NCBI GenBank assembly: GCA_029570835.1
Contig: JAKPTX010000105.1
Coordinates: 35,806-99,805 of the forward strand
From: Bacteroidota bacterium
Lineage (GTDB): Bacteria > Bacteroidota > Bacteroidia > Bacteroidales > WCHB1-69
DNA length: 64,000 nucleotides
Direction: 5' to 3'
The first letter of the stretch is position 1, and every line of letters begins with the position of its first letter. The notes beneath the pieces were generated by a model, which was given only the letters and a program-made list of their open reading frames with translations, was not told the DNA's origin and searched no databases. The position numbers and the translations under genes are program-made. Below, one piece after another: positions 18,960 to 29,112 of this stretch.

Positions 18960-19925
18960 TTACTCGATTACCAATTTAGATGAAAAAGAGCGGTTATTTT
19001 GAATTAATCTGACAAAATAAACACCCGGTGCTAAATTTGAAGTGGAGATTTGGTCATTCGTAGTAACATTTTCCGCTCTCAACACTAATTTCCCGTAACC
19101 ATCCAAAACTTCAAGATAATTTTCAACCTGATCATCAATCATGCCTAATTTAAAGTAATGTTTTGTTGGATTAGGATAAATTAACAAGCGTGACTCATAA
19201 TGATCGGAAATACCCCAAGTATTAAATTTCAATGTAAATTCATCAATTAGGAACTCTGACGAGATGGATGAATTCATTCCACCCACAGTAATAATCACTC
19301 TGATCGTATCACAAATCGGTGATGTTCCGGTTTGTGTCATGACTACATTCATCTGTTTATATTGATGTGAAGCTTCTGAAATGGTAGTTGTTCCTGAAGC
19401 CACCATATCCGGAATATTTGTTGTACTGTTCCACAACGTTGCAATTACATTAATTCTAACCTCATCGGCACCATCGGGCAAAAATTTATACCAGAACATC
19501 ACTTCAGAGGGAGCCTCAGATAGAGCATATCCTGTGGCCACTAATTCTCTGAATTGTGTCAAATCTTCCAGATTTATATTTGAAAAATCCAGATTCATCA
19601 GAGCAGTCAGAGCATTCATATCCAAATTAAAGGTTCCTACAGTCCCCAGTTGAACAATACCGGGCAAAGTGAATCCTTCTCCGATGGCAATCATTCCCGG
19701 AGTTACTTTTAACGCATAACTACCGGAATGTGCATCTGTTGTTTTAGCTCCAAATGCAAAACTAAGAGGTAATACAGTATTTAGTGTCCCGGTATATTTT
19801 ATAGTCCATCCATCAGGTGTTGTAGGATTTGTCCAATTTTCAAATCCGGAATTAGGAAGATTCTGTGCCATTCCATGAAATGCCATGGTCAATACCAATA
19901 GCGATAATGAAAGAATCTTTTTCAT
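18960..19925 (-). CDS. T9SS type A sorting domain protein (321 aa)
   Basis: Secreted protein of unknown function. It has a signal peptide (MKKILSLSLLVLTMAFHGMAQ) and a single N-terminal domain (NLPNSGFENWTNPTTPDGW ... DAHSGSYALKV). This resembles the carbohydrate-binding-like jelly-roll or PCMD-like domains of small Bacteroidota surface proteins. The C-terminal sorting domain (LLIYPNPTKHYFKLGM ... APGVYFVRLIQNNRSFSSKLVIE) follows. It sits between gcvT (37 bases upstream) and the dihydrouridine synthase, all on one strand. Any link to these housekeeping genes is probably positional only. Confidence 0.85.
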   Translation of the reverse strand: MKKILSLSLLVLTMAFHGMAQNLPNSGFENWTNPTTPDGWTIKYTGTLNTVLPLSFAFGAKTTDAHSGSYALKVTPGMIAIGEGFTLPGIVQLGTVGTFNLDMNALTALMNLDFSNINLEDLTQFRELVATGYALSEAPSEVMFWYKFLPDGADEVRINVIATLWNSTTNIPDMVASGTTTISEASHQYKQMNVVMTQTGTSPICDTIRVIITVGGMNSSISSEFLIDEFTLKFNTWGISDHYESRLLIYPNPTKHYFKLGMIDDQVENYLEVLDGYGKLVLRAENVTTNDQISTSNLAPGVYFVRLIQNNRSFSSKLVIE

Positions 19926-19962
19926 AACTTTTTTGTATATAATGATTTAATTTTATTTTATT

Positions 19963-21054
19963 CTAACCTTTGTAAAATGGGAATTTCACCACTTCTGCCT
20001 TCATTAATTTTTCTCTTACTTTGATGTATAGGGTGGTTCCCACTTTAGAAAAATCTATGTTCACCATTGCCGTTCCAATCGCTTTTTGAACAGACGGTCC
20101 TTGTGTTCCGGATCTGACAACACCGATCTTATTTCCATTTTCGTCACACACTTCATAATCCATACGAGGGATAGCTCTGTCGATCATTTCGAAGCCTACA
20201 ATTTTTCTTTTCAGACCTTCGGCTTTCATATTCAACATATATTCTTTATCGATAAACTCTTTATGGTCAACAAATTTTGTAATCCATCCCAATCCTGCTT
20301 CAAGAGGTGAAATGGTGTCATCAATTTCATGACCATATAAGCAAAATCCCATCTCCAAACGGAGTGTATCTCTTGCGCCCAGACCAATTGGTTTGATATC
20401 AAATTCGGCACCTGCCTCAAAAACGGCATTCCAAATAGTGTGTCCCACTTCATTAGGAAAATAGATCTCACAACCACCTGATCCGGTATAACCTGTAATA
20501 GAAAGCAATATATTAGGAATCCCTGCCAATGTAATTGTTTTATGAGTATAATAAGGCATCTCTTCCAAGTTAGTATCTGTCAGTTTTTGGATTGCCTTCA
20601 GTGCTAACGGACCTTGTACTGCCAATTGAGAAATCTCATTGGATCTATTTTCAATGATAGCACCAAACTTTTCATTATGCCGAGTCATAAACTCCCAATC
20701 TTTATCGATATTTGCAGCATTTACCACCAATAGGTACTCTTCTTCATCCATACAGTATAGTAAAAAGTCATCTACTATTCCTCCTTTACCATTAGGATAG
20801 CAGGAGTATTGTATTTTACCCGGGGTTAATGCGGTTACATCATTGGACGTAATATATTGCAGATAAGGTACCGCTTTAGGTCCCTTCACATAAATTTCTC
20901 CCATGTGAGAAACATCAAAAACGCCCACTTTCGATCTTACATGATTATGTTCAATCGATAAACCTTCATATTGTATGGGCATATAAAACCCGGCAAATTC
21001 AACCATTTTAGCACCTAATTGCTCATGTACGCTTTTGAAAATTGTTTCTTTCAT
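19963..21054 (-). CDS. gcvT: Glycine cleavage system T protein (aminomethyltransferase)
   Basis: Transfers the aminomethyl carbon of glycine from the H protein to tetrahydrofolate, releasing ammonia. The 363-aa length and motifs fit GcvT: MVEFAGFYMPIQYEG near the start, VGVFDVSHMGEI, the folate-pocket region DDFLLYCMDEEEYLLVVNA, RSNEISQLAVQGP, TGYTGSGGCEIYF, and GLGARDTLRLEMGFCLYGHEID. Genes for the P and H proteins are not in the window. It likely has its own promoter at 21099-21106. Its one-carbon product is consistent with the purine genes just upstream. Confidence 0.95.
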   Translation of the reverse strand: MKETIFKSVHEQLGAKMVEFAGFYMPIQYEGLSIEHNHVRSKVGVFDVSHMGEIYVKGPKAVPYLQYITSNDVTALTPGKIQYSCYPNGKGGIVDDFLLYCMDEEEYLLVVNAANIDKDWEFMTRHNEKFGAIIENRSNEISQLAVQGPLALKAIQKLTDTNLEEMPYYTHKTITLAGIPNILLSITGYTGSGGCEIYFPNEVGHTIWNAVFEAGAEFDIKPIGLGARDTLRLEMGFCLYGHEIDDTISPLEAGLGWITKFVDHKEFIDKEYMLNMKAEGLKRKIVGFEMIDRAIPRMDYEVCDENGNKIGVVRSGTQGPSVQKAIGTAMVNIDFSKVGTTLYIKVREKLMKAEVVKFPFYKG

Positions 21055-21098
21055 AGTATATATCTATTAATAATTAATTTATGATAAAGTTCAATCTG

Positions 21099-21106
21099 CA
21101 AAGATA
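21099..21106 (-). promoter_or_regulatory. Putative -7 box (TATCTTTG) for gcvT
   Basis: TATCTTTG on the minus strand matches TAnnTTTG exactly and lies in the 67-bp gap between purN and gcvT. No clear -33 element. The leader is only about 40 bases, too short for a glycine riboswitch. Confidence 0.5.
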
Positions 21107-21121
21107 ATAAAAAAAATGAAA

Positions 21122-21706
21122 TTATCTCGATCTAGATAAAAGTTTTGCAATCACCCTTGGATAGATCTCATGTTCTATCTTATGTATTTGATTTTCAACC
21201 TCTTCTAAAGATTCAGATCCTAAAATTTTAAATGAGTCCTGATCAATAATTTTTCCTGTGTCTACACCTTCATCCACAAAATGGACTGTAACACCAAAAA
21301 CTTTAACACCATATTGATATGCATCCCTAATCCCATTGGCTCCCGGAAATGAAGGAAGCAGTGCCGGATGGATATTCACAATCTTCTCAGGATAAGCATT
21401 TAAGAGTGTCCTACCAATAATTCTCATGTAACCTGCCAAAAAGATCCATTCCACCTCATGAAGTCGCAACTCCATCAAAATTTGTTGTTCATAATGCGCT
21501 TTGCTGACAAATTTTTTAGGTTCAAAAACAAAGGTGGTGATTCCCTCTTTTTCGGCTCTTTGCAAGACATAAGCATCCGGTTTATCACAAACCAAGAGTA
21601 CCATACTAGCAGGAATTACCCCACTTTTGATGGCGTCAACGATAGCCTGAAAGTTGGTACCGGATCCACTCGCAAAAACCGAAATAGCAGGCAATTTCTT
21701 ACTCAT
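21122..21706 (-). CDS. purN: Phosphoribosylglycinamide formyltransferase
   Basis: Third step of purine synthesis: formylates GAR using 10-formyl-tetrahydrofolate. The 194-aa protein has the nucleotide-binding motif [12 protein letters not shown] (11-22), FLAGYMRII (89-97), catalytic [12 protein letters not shown] (Asn111, His113) and [14 protein letters not shown] with the expected catalytic Asp149. It starts eight bases inside the end of purM, so the two are translationally coupled. Confidence 0.96.
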   Translation of the reverse strand: MSKKLPAISVFASGSGTNFQAIVDAIKSGVIPASMVLLVCDKPDAYVLQRAEKEGITTFVFEPKKFVSKAHYEQQILMELRLHEVEWIFLAGYMRIIGRTLLNAYPEKIVNIHPALLPSFPGANGIRDAYQYGVKVFGVTVHFVDEGVDTGKIIDQDSFKILGSESLEEVENQIHKIEHEIYPRVIAKLLSRSR

Positions 21707-22733
21707 TAAGGATCAAATTTATAAAGGGTTGATCTGTAATTTTTCCAATTATAACAGGTTTCTCTCCACTTTCCTGAAGCAGGGAAATGGTTTGTTCTTT
21801 ATCTTTAGAATCGATAACCAGGATCATTCCTATCCCCATATTGAAAACATTAAACATCTCGCGATGGTCTAATTCCCCCATTTTTTCAAGGAAATCAAAA
21901 ATAGGAGGTTTATTCCAGGATTTCTCTTCAATCACAACACCGAGTCCTTCGGGAAGTACACGAGGAATATTCTCATCAAAGCCACCTCCCGTGATATGCG
22001 CAATAGCATGTACATCTACTTGTTTTAGCAATTTGATAACAGGCTGAACATAGATTCTTGTGGGAGTTAACAAAACCTCACCCAATTTGCCATTCAATTC
22101 GGGATGATATTGATTCAGATCCAGTTGATGATCTTTTTGTACAATTTTTCTCACTAAAGAGAAACCATTGGAATGCACTCCGGATGAAGGCAAACCAATG
22201 ATCAGGTCACCCAATTTCACTTTGGAACCATCTATCAGCTTAGCTCTTTCAACCACTCCTACAGTAAAACCGGCGATATCATATTCTCCTAATTGGTACA
22301 TATCGGGCATTTCGGCAGTTTCACCCCCGATCAAGGCACAATTAGCCAATTGACATCCATCAGCTACTCCTTTCACTATCTGTTCAATTTGTGCAGGATC
22401 ATTTTTCCCCACTGCAACATAATCCAGAAAAAAGAGTGGTTGTGCTCCTTGCGCAAGGACATCATTAACACACATAGCTACTACATCTTGCCCAATCGTA
22501 TCATGTTTATCCAGTGCAAATGCAATTTTCAATTTTGTACCTACACCATCGGTTCCACTAACTAAAATCGGATCTTTTATGTTGAGGGAAGCGAGATCAA
22601 ACATCCCGCCAAAACCACCAATACCTCCCATTACTCCGGGTCTGTTTGTTCTTTCTATGTGAGATTTAATTCTTCTCACCGACTCATAGCCTGCTTCAAG
22701 AGAGACTCCGGAATCTTCGTAAGATTTCGCCAT
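21699..22733 (-). CDS. purM: Phosphoribosylformylglycinamidine cyclo-ligase
   Basis: AIR synthetase, the fifth step of purine synthesis: ATP-dependent ring closure of FGAM. The 344-aa protein shows family motifs [97 protein letters not shown] and [16 protein letters not shown]. It follows queA after 21 bases and overlaps purN, forming a queA-purM-purN transcription unit. Confidence 0.97.
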   Translation of the reverse strand: MAKSYEDSGVSLEAGYESVRRIKSHIERTNRPGVMGGIGGFGGMFDLASLNIKDPILVSGTDGVGTKLKIAFALDKHDTIGQDVVAMCVNDVLAQGAQPLFFLDYVAVGKNDPAQIEQIVKGVADGCQLANCALIGGETAEMPDMYQLGEYDIAGFTVGVVERAKLIDGSKVKLGDLIIGLPSSGVHSNGFSLVRKIVQKDHQLDLNQYHPELNGKLGEVLLTPTRIYVQPVIKLLKQVDVHAIAHITGGGFDENIPRVLPEGLGVVIEEKSWNKPPIFDFLEKMGELDHREMFNVFNMGIGMILVIDSKDKEQTISLLQESGEKPVIIGKITDQPFINLILNE

Positions 22734-22754
22734 TATTTTTTTATTTTGAATTAT

Positions 22755-23810
22755 TTATATGATTAACATGGCATCACCATAAGTATAGAAACGATATTTT
22801 TCTTTAATCGCTTCCTTATATGCTTTCATAACAAAATCATATCCTCCAAAAGCTGCTGCGATCATCAACATAGGGCTTTCTGAAGGATGGAAATTAGTAA
22901 TTAGTGCATCAGTAGAGGTTACTTTGTGGGGAGGAAATATAAATCTGTTTGTCCATCCGTCAAAAGGTTTGATATTTCCATTAGGATAGAGGGAGGATTC
23001 CAATGCTTTCACAACAGTAGTCCCCACTGCACATATCCTTCTTTCTTTTTCTTTTGCTTCATTAATCTGAGCTGCTACTTCCGGAGTGATCAACATTTGC
23101 TCAGAATCCAATTTATGTTTTGTTAAATCCTCAACATCAATTTCTCTAAAATTGCCCAATCCCGGATGTAATGTAATATTTGTAAACTCTATCCCTTTTA
23201 ACTCACATTTCAACAGTAGTTCTCTACTGAAATGCAGTCCTGCGCTGGGAGCTGCAACGGCACCCTCTACTTTAGCGTACAACGTTTGGTATCTTTCCTG
23301 ATCCGCTTCCTCCGGATCTCTTACTTTTAAAATCTCATCTGGAAGGGGTGTACTACCCAAAGCATTTAACTTAGCTCGAAAAGCAACATAATCTCCCTCG
23401 AAAAGAAAGCGCAATGTTCTTCCTCTGGCAGTTGTATTGTCGATCACCTCTGCTACCAAATTGGCATCCTCTCCAAAATAAAGTTTATTTCCTATTCTTA
23501 TTTTACGTGCCGGATCAACGAGTACATCCCACAAGCGAGTTTCAGGATCTAACTCTCTCAACAAGAATACACGTATTTTAGCAGCTGTTTTCTCCTTTTC
23601 ACCATACAATAAAGCGGGAAATACGCGGGTATCATTTCTGACAAAAAGATCACCTTCATCAAAATACTCCAACAGATCACGAAATGTTCTGTGTTCAATA
23701 GTCTTAGTTTTTCTGTTTAAAACCATCAAACGTGCAGCATCTCTCTCTTCCGGAGGGTAAATAGCAATCAGCTCTTGTGGAATATGAATCTTAAATTGTG
23801 ATAATTTCAT
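22755..23810 (-). CDS. queA: S-adenosylmethionine:tRNA ribosyltransferase-isomerase
   Basis: Transfers the ribosyl group of SAM to 7-aminomethyl-7-deazaguanine in tRNA, giving epoxyqueuosine. The 351-aa protein begins [26 protein letters not shown], then shows [58 protein letters not shown] and [24 protein letters not shown]. It leads an operon with purM and purN and has a good promoter (23831-23862). The leader is too short for a preQ1 riboswitch. Confidence 0.96.
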   Translation of the reverse strand: MKLSQFKIHIPQELIAIYPPEERDAARLMVLNRKTKTIEHRTFRDLLEYFDEGDLFVRNDTRVFPALLYGEKEKTAAKIRVFLLRELDPETRLWDVLVDPARKIRIGNKLYFGEDANLVAEVIDNTTARGRTLRFLFEGDYVAFRAKLNALGSTPLPDEILKVRDPEEADQERYQTLYAKVEGAVAAPSAGLHFSRELLLKCELKGIEFTNITLHPGLGNFREIDVEDLTKHKLDSEQMLITPEVAAQINEAKEKERRICAVGTTVVKALESSLYPNGNIKPFDGWTNRFIFPPHKVTSTDALITNFHPSESPMLMIAAAFGGYDFVMKAYKEAIKEKYRFYTYGDAMLII

Positions 23811-23830
23811 AGCGGCACTTTTTTAGTGCG

Positions 23831-23862
23831 CAAAGATACAACTTTTTTTAAGAAAAATCAAC
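23831..23862 (-). promoter_or_regulatory. Promoter of queA-purM-purN
   Basis: On the minus strand GTTG (23859-23862), a 20-base spacer and TATCTTTG (23831-23838) fit the Bacteroidota -33/-7 consensus, with one base off at -33. The box is about 20 bases before the queA ATG. Confidence 0.65.
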
Positions 23863-23948
23863 CCCTAAATCACGATTTTTATTTTGAAAAGCGGAATTAA
23901 ACAATATTTTAACTCTCCATTCGTTATTGGGAATAAATTTTTGACTGT

Positions 23949-25790
23949 ATGGGCAGGAGAATAAACTGTTTAAATTTACTTATTCTTGTTTTTTTATTGG
24001 GGAGATTCACTTTGGTCAATGCTCAGGTTTCTTGTGTTGCCAAAGCACCTTCTCAAGTTGCCATTGGTCAACCATTTCAGTACAGTGTTACATTAAATCA
24101 GAAAGCTTCACAAATTGTGAAGAGCAACTTTTCCAATTTTGATGTTTTAAATGGTCCTAACAGCAGTTCCTCTCAGTCCATAACCATTATGAACGGAGCT
24201 CAAACAATCAATAACTCCTACACATACTCTTACACCTTAGCTCCTAAAAAAGAAGGAACTTTTAAAATTCCTCCGACATCTTTTAGAGTTGACGGTAAAA
24301 CGGTATCATCCAATGAAGTAACCGTCACCGTTACCAAAGGGAGACCGCAACCTCAATCGAGAGAGTCTCAGGGAGGAGGAGCTACCTCATCACAATTCAA
24401 TAAGAATGATGTATTTATCAAAGCTTTTGCCTCTAAAACTAACCCTTATATTGGCGAAGAGGTGATCATAACGCACAAACTATATATTGGACCCAGTGTT
24501 AATGGAGGGTACAGGGTTGAAAACATAAACCTTCCAAGCCAGCCGGGATTATGGAGTTATACTCTGGGTGATCCCAATGCTCAAGCCAAACAGAGTAGTG
24601 AAGTAATTGACGGAAAGCGTTTCGTTGTATACGAAATTCGTAAAACAGCGGTATTCCCACAAAAGGAGGGTAACATCACAATTACTCCCATGGAAATGAA
24701 GTTTATGGCAAGAGTTTTGGTTCAACGCAGTAGTGGAGATCCTTTTTTTGATCGTTTTTTCGGAAGTCAATCTGCTCAGGATTATGATCTTGACCTCAAA
24801 TCCAATGCTGTAAGACTTCAGGTTAAACCCACACCTTCTGCCAATAAACCGGCTCAATTTAGTGGTTTATCAGGACAATTTTCGGCCAATGCACTGTTGA
24901 GTCGTTCCAAATTACAGACTAATGATGCTACTAATCTGACCGTTACTATTTCGGGAACAGGAAACATTCAACATATTGAGATTCCGGAAATCCAATTCCC
25001 TTCCGGATTGGATGTAGCAGATCCCAAAATTACGGATAATATCAATACTAAAGGGGAACATGTGTCCGGGAGTCGAATTATTGAATATGTCATTATCCCC
25101 CGTAATCCGGGAAATTTCACCATCCCTTCTGTTGAATTTAGCTTTTTTGATCCCAGATCCGGATCTTATCGTACAGTTTCTACCAATCCATTTACTTTAG
25201 AAGTTGAGAAAGGATCCGGTCAAAATGTTACCAGTTCGAGATCTCATCAAAAAGAGATTCAGTTTTTAGGCAATGATATTCGTTATATCAAAACCAACCA
25301 ACTCCAAATCACTCCGATTGCCTTAACCCCTTTCTTAGGGTCTCCACTCTACTACACCCTACTGCTTACACCACTGGTTTTAGGAATTATTATCGTTCTG
25401 GTTAGAAAAAGACAGATTGAATATTATAGTGATCGTGATTTGGTCAGAAACAGAGGCGCTAAAAAATTAGCCCGTAAAAAACTAAAACATGCCCATCAAC
25501 TGCTACAGGATAGAAAGAATGATCAATTCTACGAAGAGATCTCACGGGCATTATGGGGTTATATGAGTGATAAATACCATATTCCAACAGCTCAACTCTC
25601 TATCGAAAGCATTGAAGCAAAATTGGAAGAAAAGGGAATTTCGAAAGAGATAATCCAACAGTTTATTGATACACTAAGTCAATGTGAATATGCCCGTTTT
25701 GCACCGGGAGATAAAGATCAATTGATGCAGGAGATGTATCAAAAGAGCATTGAGTTTATCCAACATAATGAAACCATCTCTAAAAAATAG
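23949..25790 (+). CDS. batD: BatD-family protein
   Basis: Membrane-anchored periplasmic protein of the bat (Bacteroides aerotolerance) cluster; its biochemical role is unsettled. The 613-aa protein has a signal peptide ending near VNAQ and several beta-sandwich domains (ATVTLN-type repeats, SYTLAPKKEGTFKIPP, FVVYEIRKTAVFPQKEGNITI). One membrane segment lies near residues 460-490 (PLYYTLLLTPLVLGIIIVLV). A cytoplasmic helical tail with YYSDRD, RALWGYMSDKYHIP and CEYARFAPGD closes the protein, as usual for BatD. It is followed two bases later by batE. The moxR, batA, batB and batC partners usually upstream are absent; divergent queA lies there instead. No clear promoter box was identified. Confidence 0.9.
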   Translation: MGRRINCLNLLILVFLLGRFTLVNAQVSCVAKAPSQVAIGQPFQYSVTLNQKASQIVKSNFSNFDVLNGPNSSSSQSITIMNGAQTINNSYTYSYTLAPKKEGTFKIPPTSFRVDGKTVSSNEVTVTVTKGRPQPQSRESQGGGATSSQFNKNDVFIKAFASKTNPYIGEEVIITHKLYIGPSVNGGYRVENINLPSQPGLWSYTLGDPNAQAKQSSEVIDGKRFVVYEIRKTAVFPQKEGNITITPMEMKFMARVLVQRSSGDPFFDRFFGSQSAQDYDLDLKSNAVRLQVKPTPSANKPAQFSGLSGQFSANALLSRSKLQTNDATNLTVTISGTGNIQHIEIPEIQFPSGLDVADPKITDNINTKGEHVSGSRIIEYVIIPRNPGNFTIPSVEFSFFDPRSGSYRTVSTNPFTLEVEKGSGQNVTSSRSHQKEIQFLGNDIRYIKTNQLQITPIALTPFLGSPLYYTLLLTPLVLGIIIVLVRKRQIEYYSDRDLVRNRGAKKLARKKLKHAHQLLQDRKNDQFYEEISRALWGYMSDKYHIPTAQLSIESIEAKLEEKGISKEIIQQFIDTLSQCEYARFAPGDKDQLMQEMYQKSIEFIQHNETISKK

Positions 25791-25792
25791 TA

Positions 25793-26572
25793 ATGAAGAA
25801 CAGCATGAAAAAGATATTGTCACTTCTCTTAAGTTTGTTTTTTCTGACCCAATTAATGGGTGCTTCATTGGTTGATTCTTTACAAAATGAGATTAGTATC
25901 GGAAATAGTTTATATCAAAAAGGGAACTACGAAGGTGCCTTAGAACACTACTTGAAAGTGGTTGACAATCAATATAAAAACAGCAATTTGTATTACAATA
26001 TCGGCAACGCTTACTATAAATTGGAAGAATTAGGCAATGCCATTCTGTGGTATGAACGTGCCCTGCTTTTGTCTCCCAATAATGCTGATATCAAACACAA
26101 TATAGCATTTGTAAACCAGGAATTAGAGGATAAAATCGATCATCTTCCTCAGCTGTTTATCACCGGTTGGTACAACTTTTTATCACAACTTTTCAACAGT
26201 AAACAGTGGGCTATTGTCAGTATTATTGCGGCTTTTTTACTCGTAGCTTCAATCTTGGGTTATCTGTTTATCCGTCACAGAGTGAGTCAACACTTATTGA
26301 TCAGTTTAGCTGTCATCTCTTTGATACTTTCTATCTTAAGTACCCATTTTAGTTATCATCAAATCAACTCCCGAATCAAAAAACCTCAGGCTATTGTTAT
26401 GAGTTCTGTCATTACCGGAAAAAGTACTCCGGATGAAAAAGGAACTGATCTTTTTGTGATTCATGAAGGTCTCAAGGTGGTTATTACAGACCAACTCAAC
26501 GATTGGGTTGAAATTCAGCTTCCCAATGGAGAAAAGGGTTGGGTCAACTATCAGGCTGTGGAAAAAATTTAG
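25793..26572 (+). CDS. batE: BatE-like TPR and SH3 domain protein
   Basis: Likely acts with BatD at the inner membrane; the function is poorly understood. The 259-aa protein has a signal peptide (KKILSLLLSLFFLTQLMGAS). Two TPR repeats lie around residues 30-110 (GNSLYQKGNYEGALEHYLKVV, YYNIGNAYYKLEELGNAILWYERALLLSP). Two membrane segments (residues 140-185) and a C-terminal SH3-like domain (LKVVITDQLNDWVEIQLPNGEKGWVNYQAVEKI) follow. ATG at 25805 (Met5) is an equally good start. It ends eight bases from the stop of a convergent T9SS gene, with no terminator between them. Confidence 0.85.
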   Translation: MKNSMKKILSLLLSLFFLTQLMGASLVDSLQNEISIGNSLYQKGNYEGALEHYLKVVDNQYKNSNLYYNIGNAYYKLEELGNAILWYERALLLSPNNADIKHNIAFVNQELEDKIDHLPQLFITGWYNFLSQLFNSKQWAIVSIIAAFLLVASILGYLFIRHRVSQHLLISLAVISLILSILSTHFSYHQINSRIKKPQAIVMSSVITGKSTPDEKGTDLFVIHEGLKVVITDQLNDWVEIQLPNGEKGWVNYQAVEKI

Positions 26573-26580
26573 TTTATTGT

Positions 26581-29100
26581 TTACAAAACGTGAATTACCC
26601 CTTTGTATTGTTTCACTTTTGTATTAGGGAAACCAACTCTCATACGATAGGAGTACGTAGCATTGCATTCCAATTTCCCATTTACTTTACCATCCCATAT
26701 AAATTCCGGATCCGTTGTTTGATAGACTACTTTTCCCCACCGATCCACTATGACCAGTTCGAATGTTATTATTTGAGAAGCAATAATAGGGGGGAGGAAG
26801 AGATAGTCGTTAAGCCCATCCTTATACCCGGGAGTTATTGTATTCGGGATATAGATATCATGTTCACAAGGCATAACTCTATATGAAGTGCTTAGAAAAC
26901 ATTCCTCCTGTGTGGCTGTTACACTATATATCCCCGGCATATGGACTACAATTGATTGTGAGGTTTCTCCCGTATTCCATTCATAGTTCTGAAATTCAGA
27001 AATGGCGGTCAATGTAGTAACATACTGGTCACAGAAATCAAGAGGATCCTGAACAACTTGCAAAGTGGCTTCAATCTGATCTAATCTGAGATGAACAATG
27101 GTATCGCACTCTGCACCATTTCTGAACTCAATATAGTCTCCCGGTAGTTTCAAAGTCCGACCATAAAAGTTATAGGATCCGTTAGGACACAACGCTGCCG
27201 TATCATAAGTATGAACTCCCGATTCAATTAAAACTGTTTGAAATGTCGAACTTTCACAACCAAATTCAGAATATGCGGTTAAGTGGACTTCATATTCTCC
27301 CTCTGTTTCAAAGGTATGGGTCGGATGAATTTGATTTGATTCTTCACCATCGCCAAAATTCCACAAATAAGTTTCTGCTCCTATAGTTAAATTTTCAAAA
27401 AAAGACGGATTGTTAACACAGTTGATTTGAACTGCAAAATCAGGCACAGGATCGGGGAGCACAGTAACTTTAATCGTATCTGATCTCATATCACATCCGG
27501 AAAAAAAACCATCGATCACATATGTCCCGGAATTCTCTACTGTCGCATCAGAAATAGAAAAGGTTTGAGCTGGTGAGGGTCCCTGCAGGGTATCACCGGT
27601 TTCATAATGAATCCAGGTATAACTTGCTCCCATAAAAGGGTTTAAAATTTCTATTGAAATCTCTTCTCCCTCACAAATTGTATCCAAAGTGGTCAATGCA
27701 GCATTAACCTGATATTCTGCAAAATCTGAAAAATAACCAAATTTGCAAGTGTTTTGAGGACCTCCGTTGATCACCCCCAAATGAAAAACACCGGTTGTAT
27801 TAGCAATTCTTGCACTTCCATCAACAGGTAGCAAACTAGTCGGAATCAGCTTACGGGCAAACATAAAAGCCCCTCCCGTCCCGGGAACTGGATAAAAGTC
27901 GGTAGCAGTAATCACAGTTGAAGATCCATTAAAAGTAAAATTTCCAATATGATTACTGGTAGTTACCAAAGTTAAATAATAGCTATCCGGTTGACTACGT
28001 GAAACGGAGACTGTTCTTGAACCACGACAATCCATGGTAGGCAAAATACTGAATCCCACTTCACAGCTAAAACCGGATAGTTGAGTACAATATACCGGTT
28101 TATCATTTGTAGTAATAATCACTGCCGATTGATCCGAATTAGAAAATGGATTTACAGTAAAAACGTATGTATAAACTTGTCCGGCATTTAAAGTGGCAGC
28201 CGGAGTTCCTGATAATCCAACAAAAACCTCTGTACTATCTTCGACTGCCATAATAAAAACTCTATCATAAGGCGGGGTACCACCGTTGGAATTACTAACA
28301 TGATAAGTGAAGCCCTGCACCGGAACATACATCCCCCCTAACTTCTCAATAGGTATGATCTGGTCTCCTCCAATATCTGCACATCCACCCCAAGGAGTTC
28401 CCTGCATAGTGTCATCATAATAAGTAATCGCCACCGGTTTATCAGAAACAACCAATGAACCTGTCGGATGCTCCGTAGCTAAGCGACTCAAGGAACGTGC
28501 GCTATAATATTCACCCTGGTTCAAGGTTATTGTAAATGGCACATTGGCCGGACGCCCTACTAACGATTTTGTAGGTGTAATGGTTACACTTGTATTATTT
28601 TCTGTTGCAAGAACAGAGAAACAACTAAAAAAATTAGGTGGGGAGGATTCATTATTTAAATAATTTTGCATAGGAATCATAAACAGGGTTCCCAATGCAC
28701 TTTTCCCTTTCAATGCAAAGATTTCAGTATTGAGGATACTATAAGGAGGGCTCGTAAATATCTCGTAATAGCAAAAAACAGGTTCCGTTGCAACAATTCT
28801 AAATCCCCTCAGGGAAATATCATTGGCTTGCGCCACGTTGGCAAATGCAGCTGCTAGAATATGTGTTTGATTAGAGTTTGCTGCGATATTCAGCGTTACA
28901 GGTGTAAAGGCAGGATTAGCAGGTTGAGTAATGGTTACTGTACTGGCAAGATCAGCTGTCGAAAACACAAACCGATATTGGTTATGAGAGTCATGCGCCG
29001 GATCTGCATAGGGCGGTGAAAACCAAAACTCAGTATCAAACTGAGCATAAGAGAAAAGGGATATCAAAAAGAAACCCAAAAAGAAAAACAGTTTTTTCAT
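26581..29100 (-). CDS. IgGFc-binding/PKD protein with gliding-motility-type C-terminus (839 aa)
   Basis: Surface or secreted protein. After a signal peptide (MKKLFFFLGFFLISLFSYAQ), residues of about 20-450 resemble the IgGFc-binding N-terminal domain (TEFWFSPPYADPAHDSHNQY, YDRVFIMAVEDSTEVFVG, STMDCRGSRTVSVSRSQPDSY-type features). An Ig-like segment comes next, then a PKD domain (YLWNFGDGEESNQIHPTHTF). Next is a typical extracellular stretch (CPNGSYNFYGRTL ... GAECDTIVHLRL). Last is a CHU_C type B sorting domain (IYIPNTITPGYKDGLNDYLF ... VVDRWGKVVYQT ... YSYRM). It begins 12 bases after nadA and may be cotranscribed with it. It is the only type B sorted protein in the window. Confidence 0.88.
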   Translation of the reverse strand: MKKLFFFLGFFLISLFSYAQFDTEFWFSPPYADPAHDSHNQYRFVFSTADLASTVTITQPANPAFTPVTLNIAANSNQTHILAAAFANVAQANDISLRGFRIVATEPVFCYYEIFTSPPYSILNTEIFALKGKSALGTLFMIPMQNYLNNESSPPNFFSCFSVLATENNTSVTITPTKSLVGRPANVPFTITLNQGEYYSARSLSRLATEHPTGSLVVSDKPVAITYYDDTMQGTPWGGCADIGGDQIIPIEKLGGMYVPVQGFTYHVSNSNGGTPPYDRVFIMAVEDSTEVFVGLSGTPAATLNAGQVYTYVFTVNPFSNSDQSAVIITTNDKPVYCTQLSGFSCEVGFSILPTMDCRGSRTVSVSRSQPDSYYLTLVTTSNHIGNFTFNGSSTVITATDFYPVPGTGGAFMFARKLIPTSLLPVDGSARIANTTGVFHLGVINGGPQNTCKFGYFSDFAEYQVNAALTTLDTICEGEEISIEILNPFMGASYTWIHYETGDTLQGPSPAQTFSISDATVENSGTYVIDGFFSGCDMRSDTIKVTVLPDPVPDFAVQINCVNNPSFFENLTIGAETYLWNFGDGEESNQIHPTHTFETEGEYEVHLTAYSEFGCESSTFQTVLIESGVHTYDTAALCPNGSYNFYGRTLKLPGDYIEFRNGAECDTIVHLRLDQIEATLQVVQDPLDFCDQYVTTLTAISEFQNYEWNTGETSQSIVVHMPGIYSVTATQEECFLSTSYRVMPCEHDIYIPNTITPGYKDGLNDYLFLPPIIASQIITFELVIVDRWGKVVYQTTDPEFIWDGKVNGKLECNATYSYRMRVGFPNTKVKQYKGVIHVL

Positions 29101-29112
29101 TGCTTTATTGAT

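Noticed and set aside
21055..21121. Glycine riboswitch before gcvT
   Set aside because: The gap is only 67 bases and contains a promoter box; no aptamer fits.
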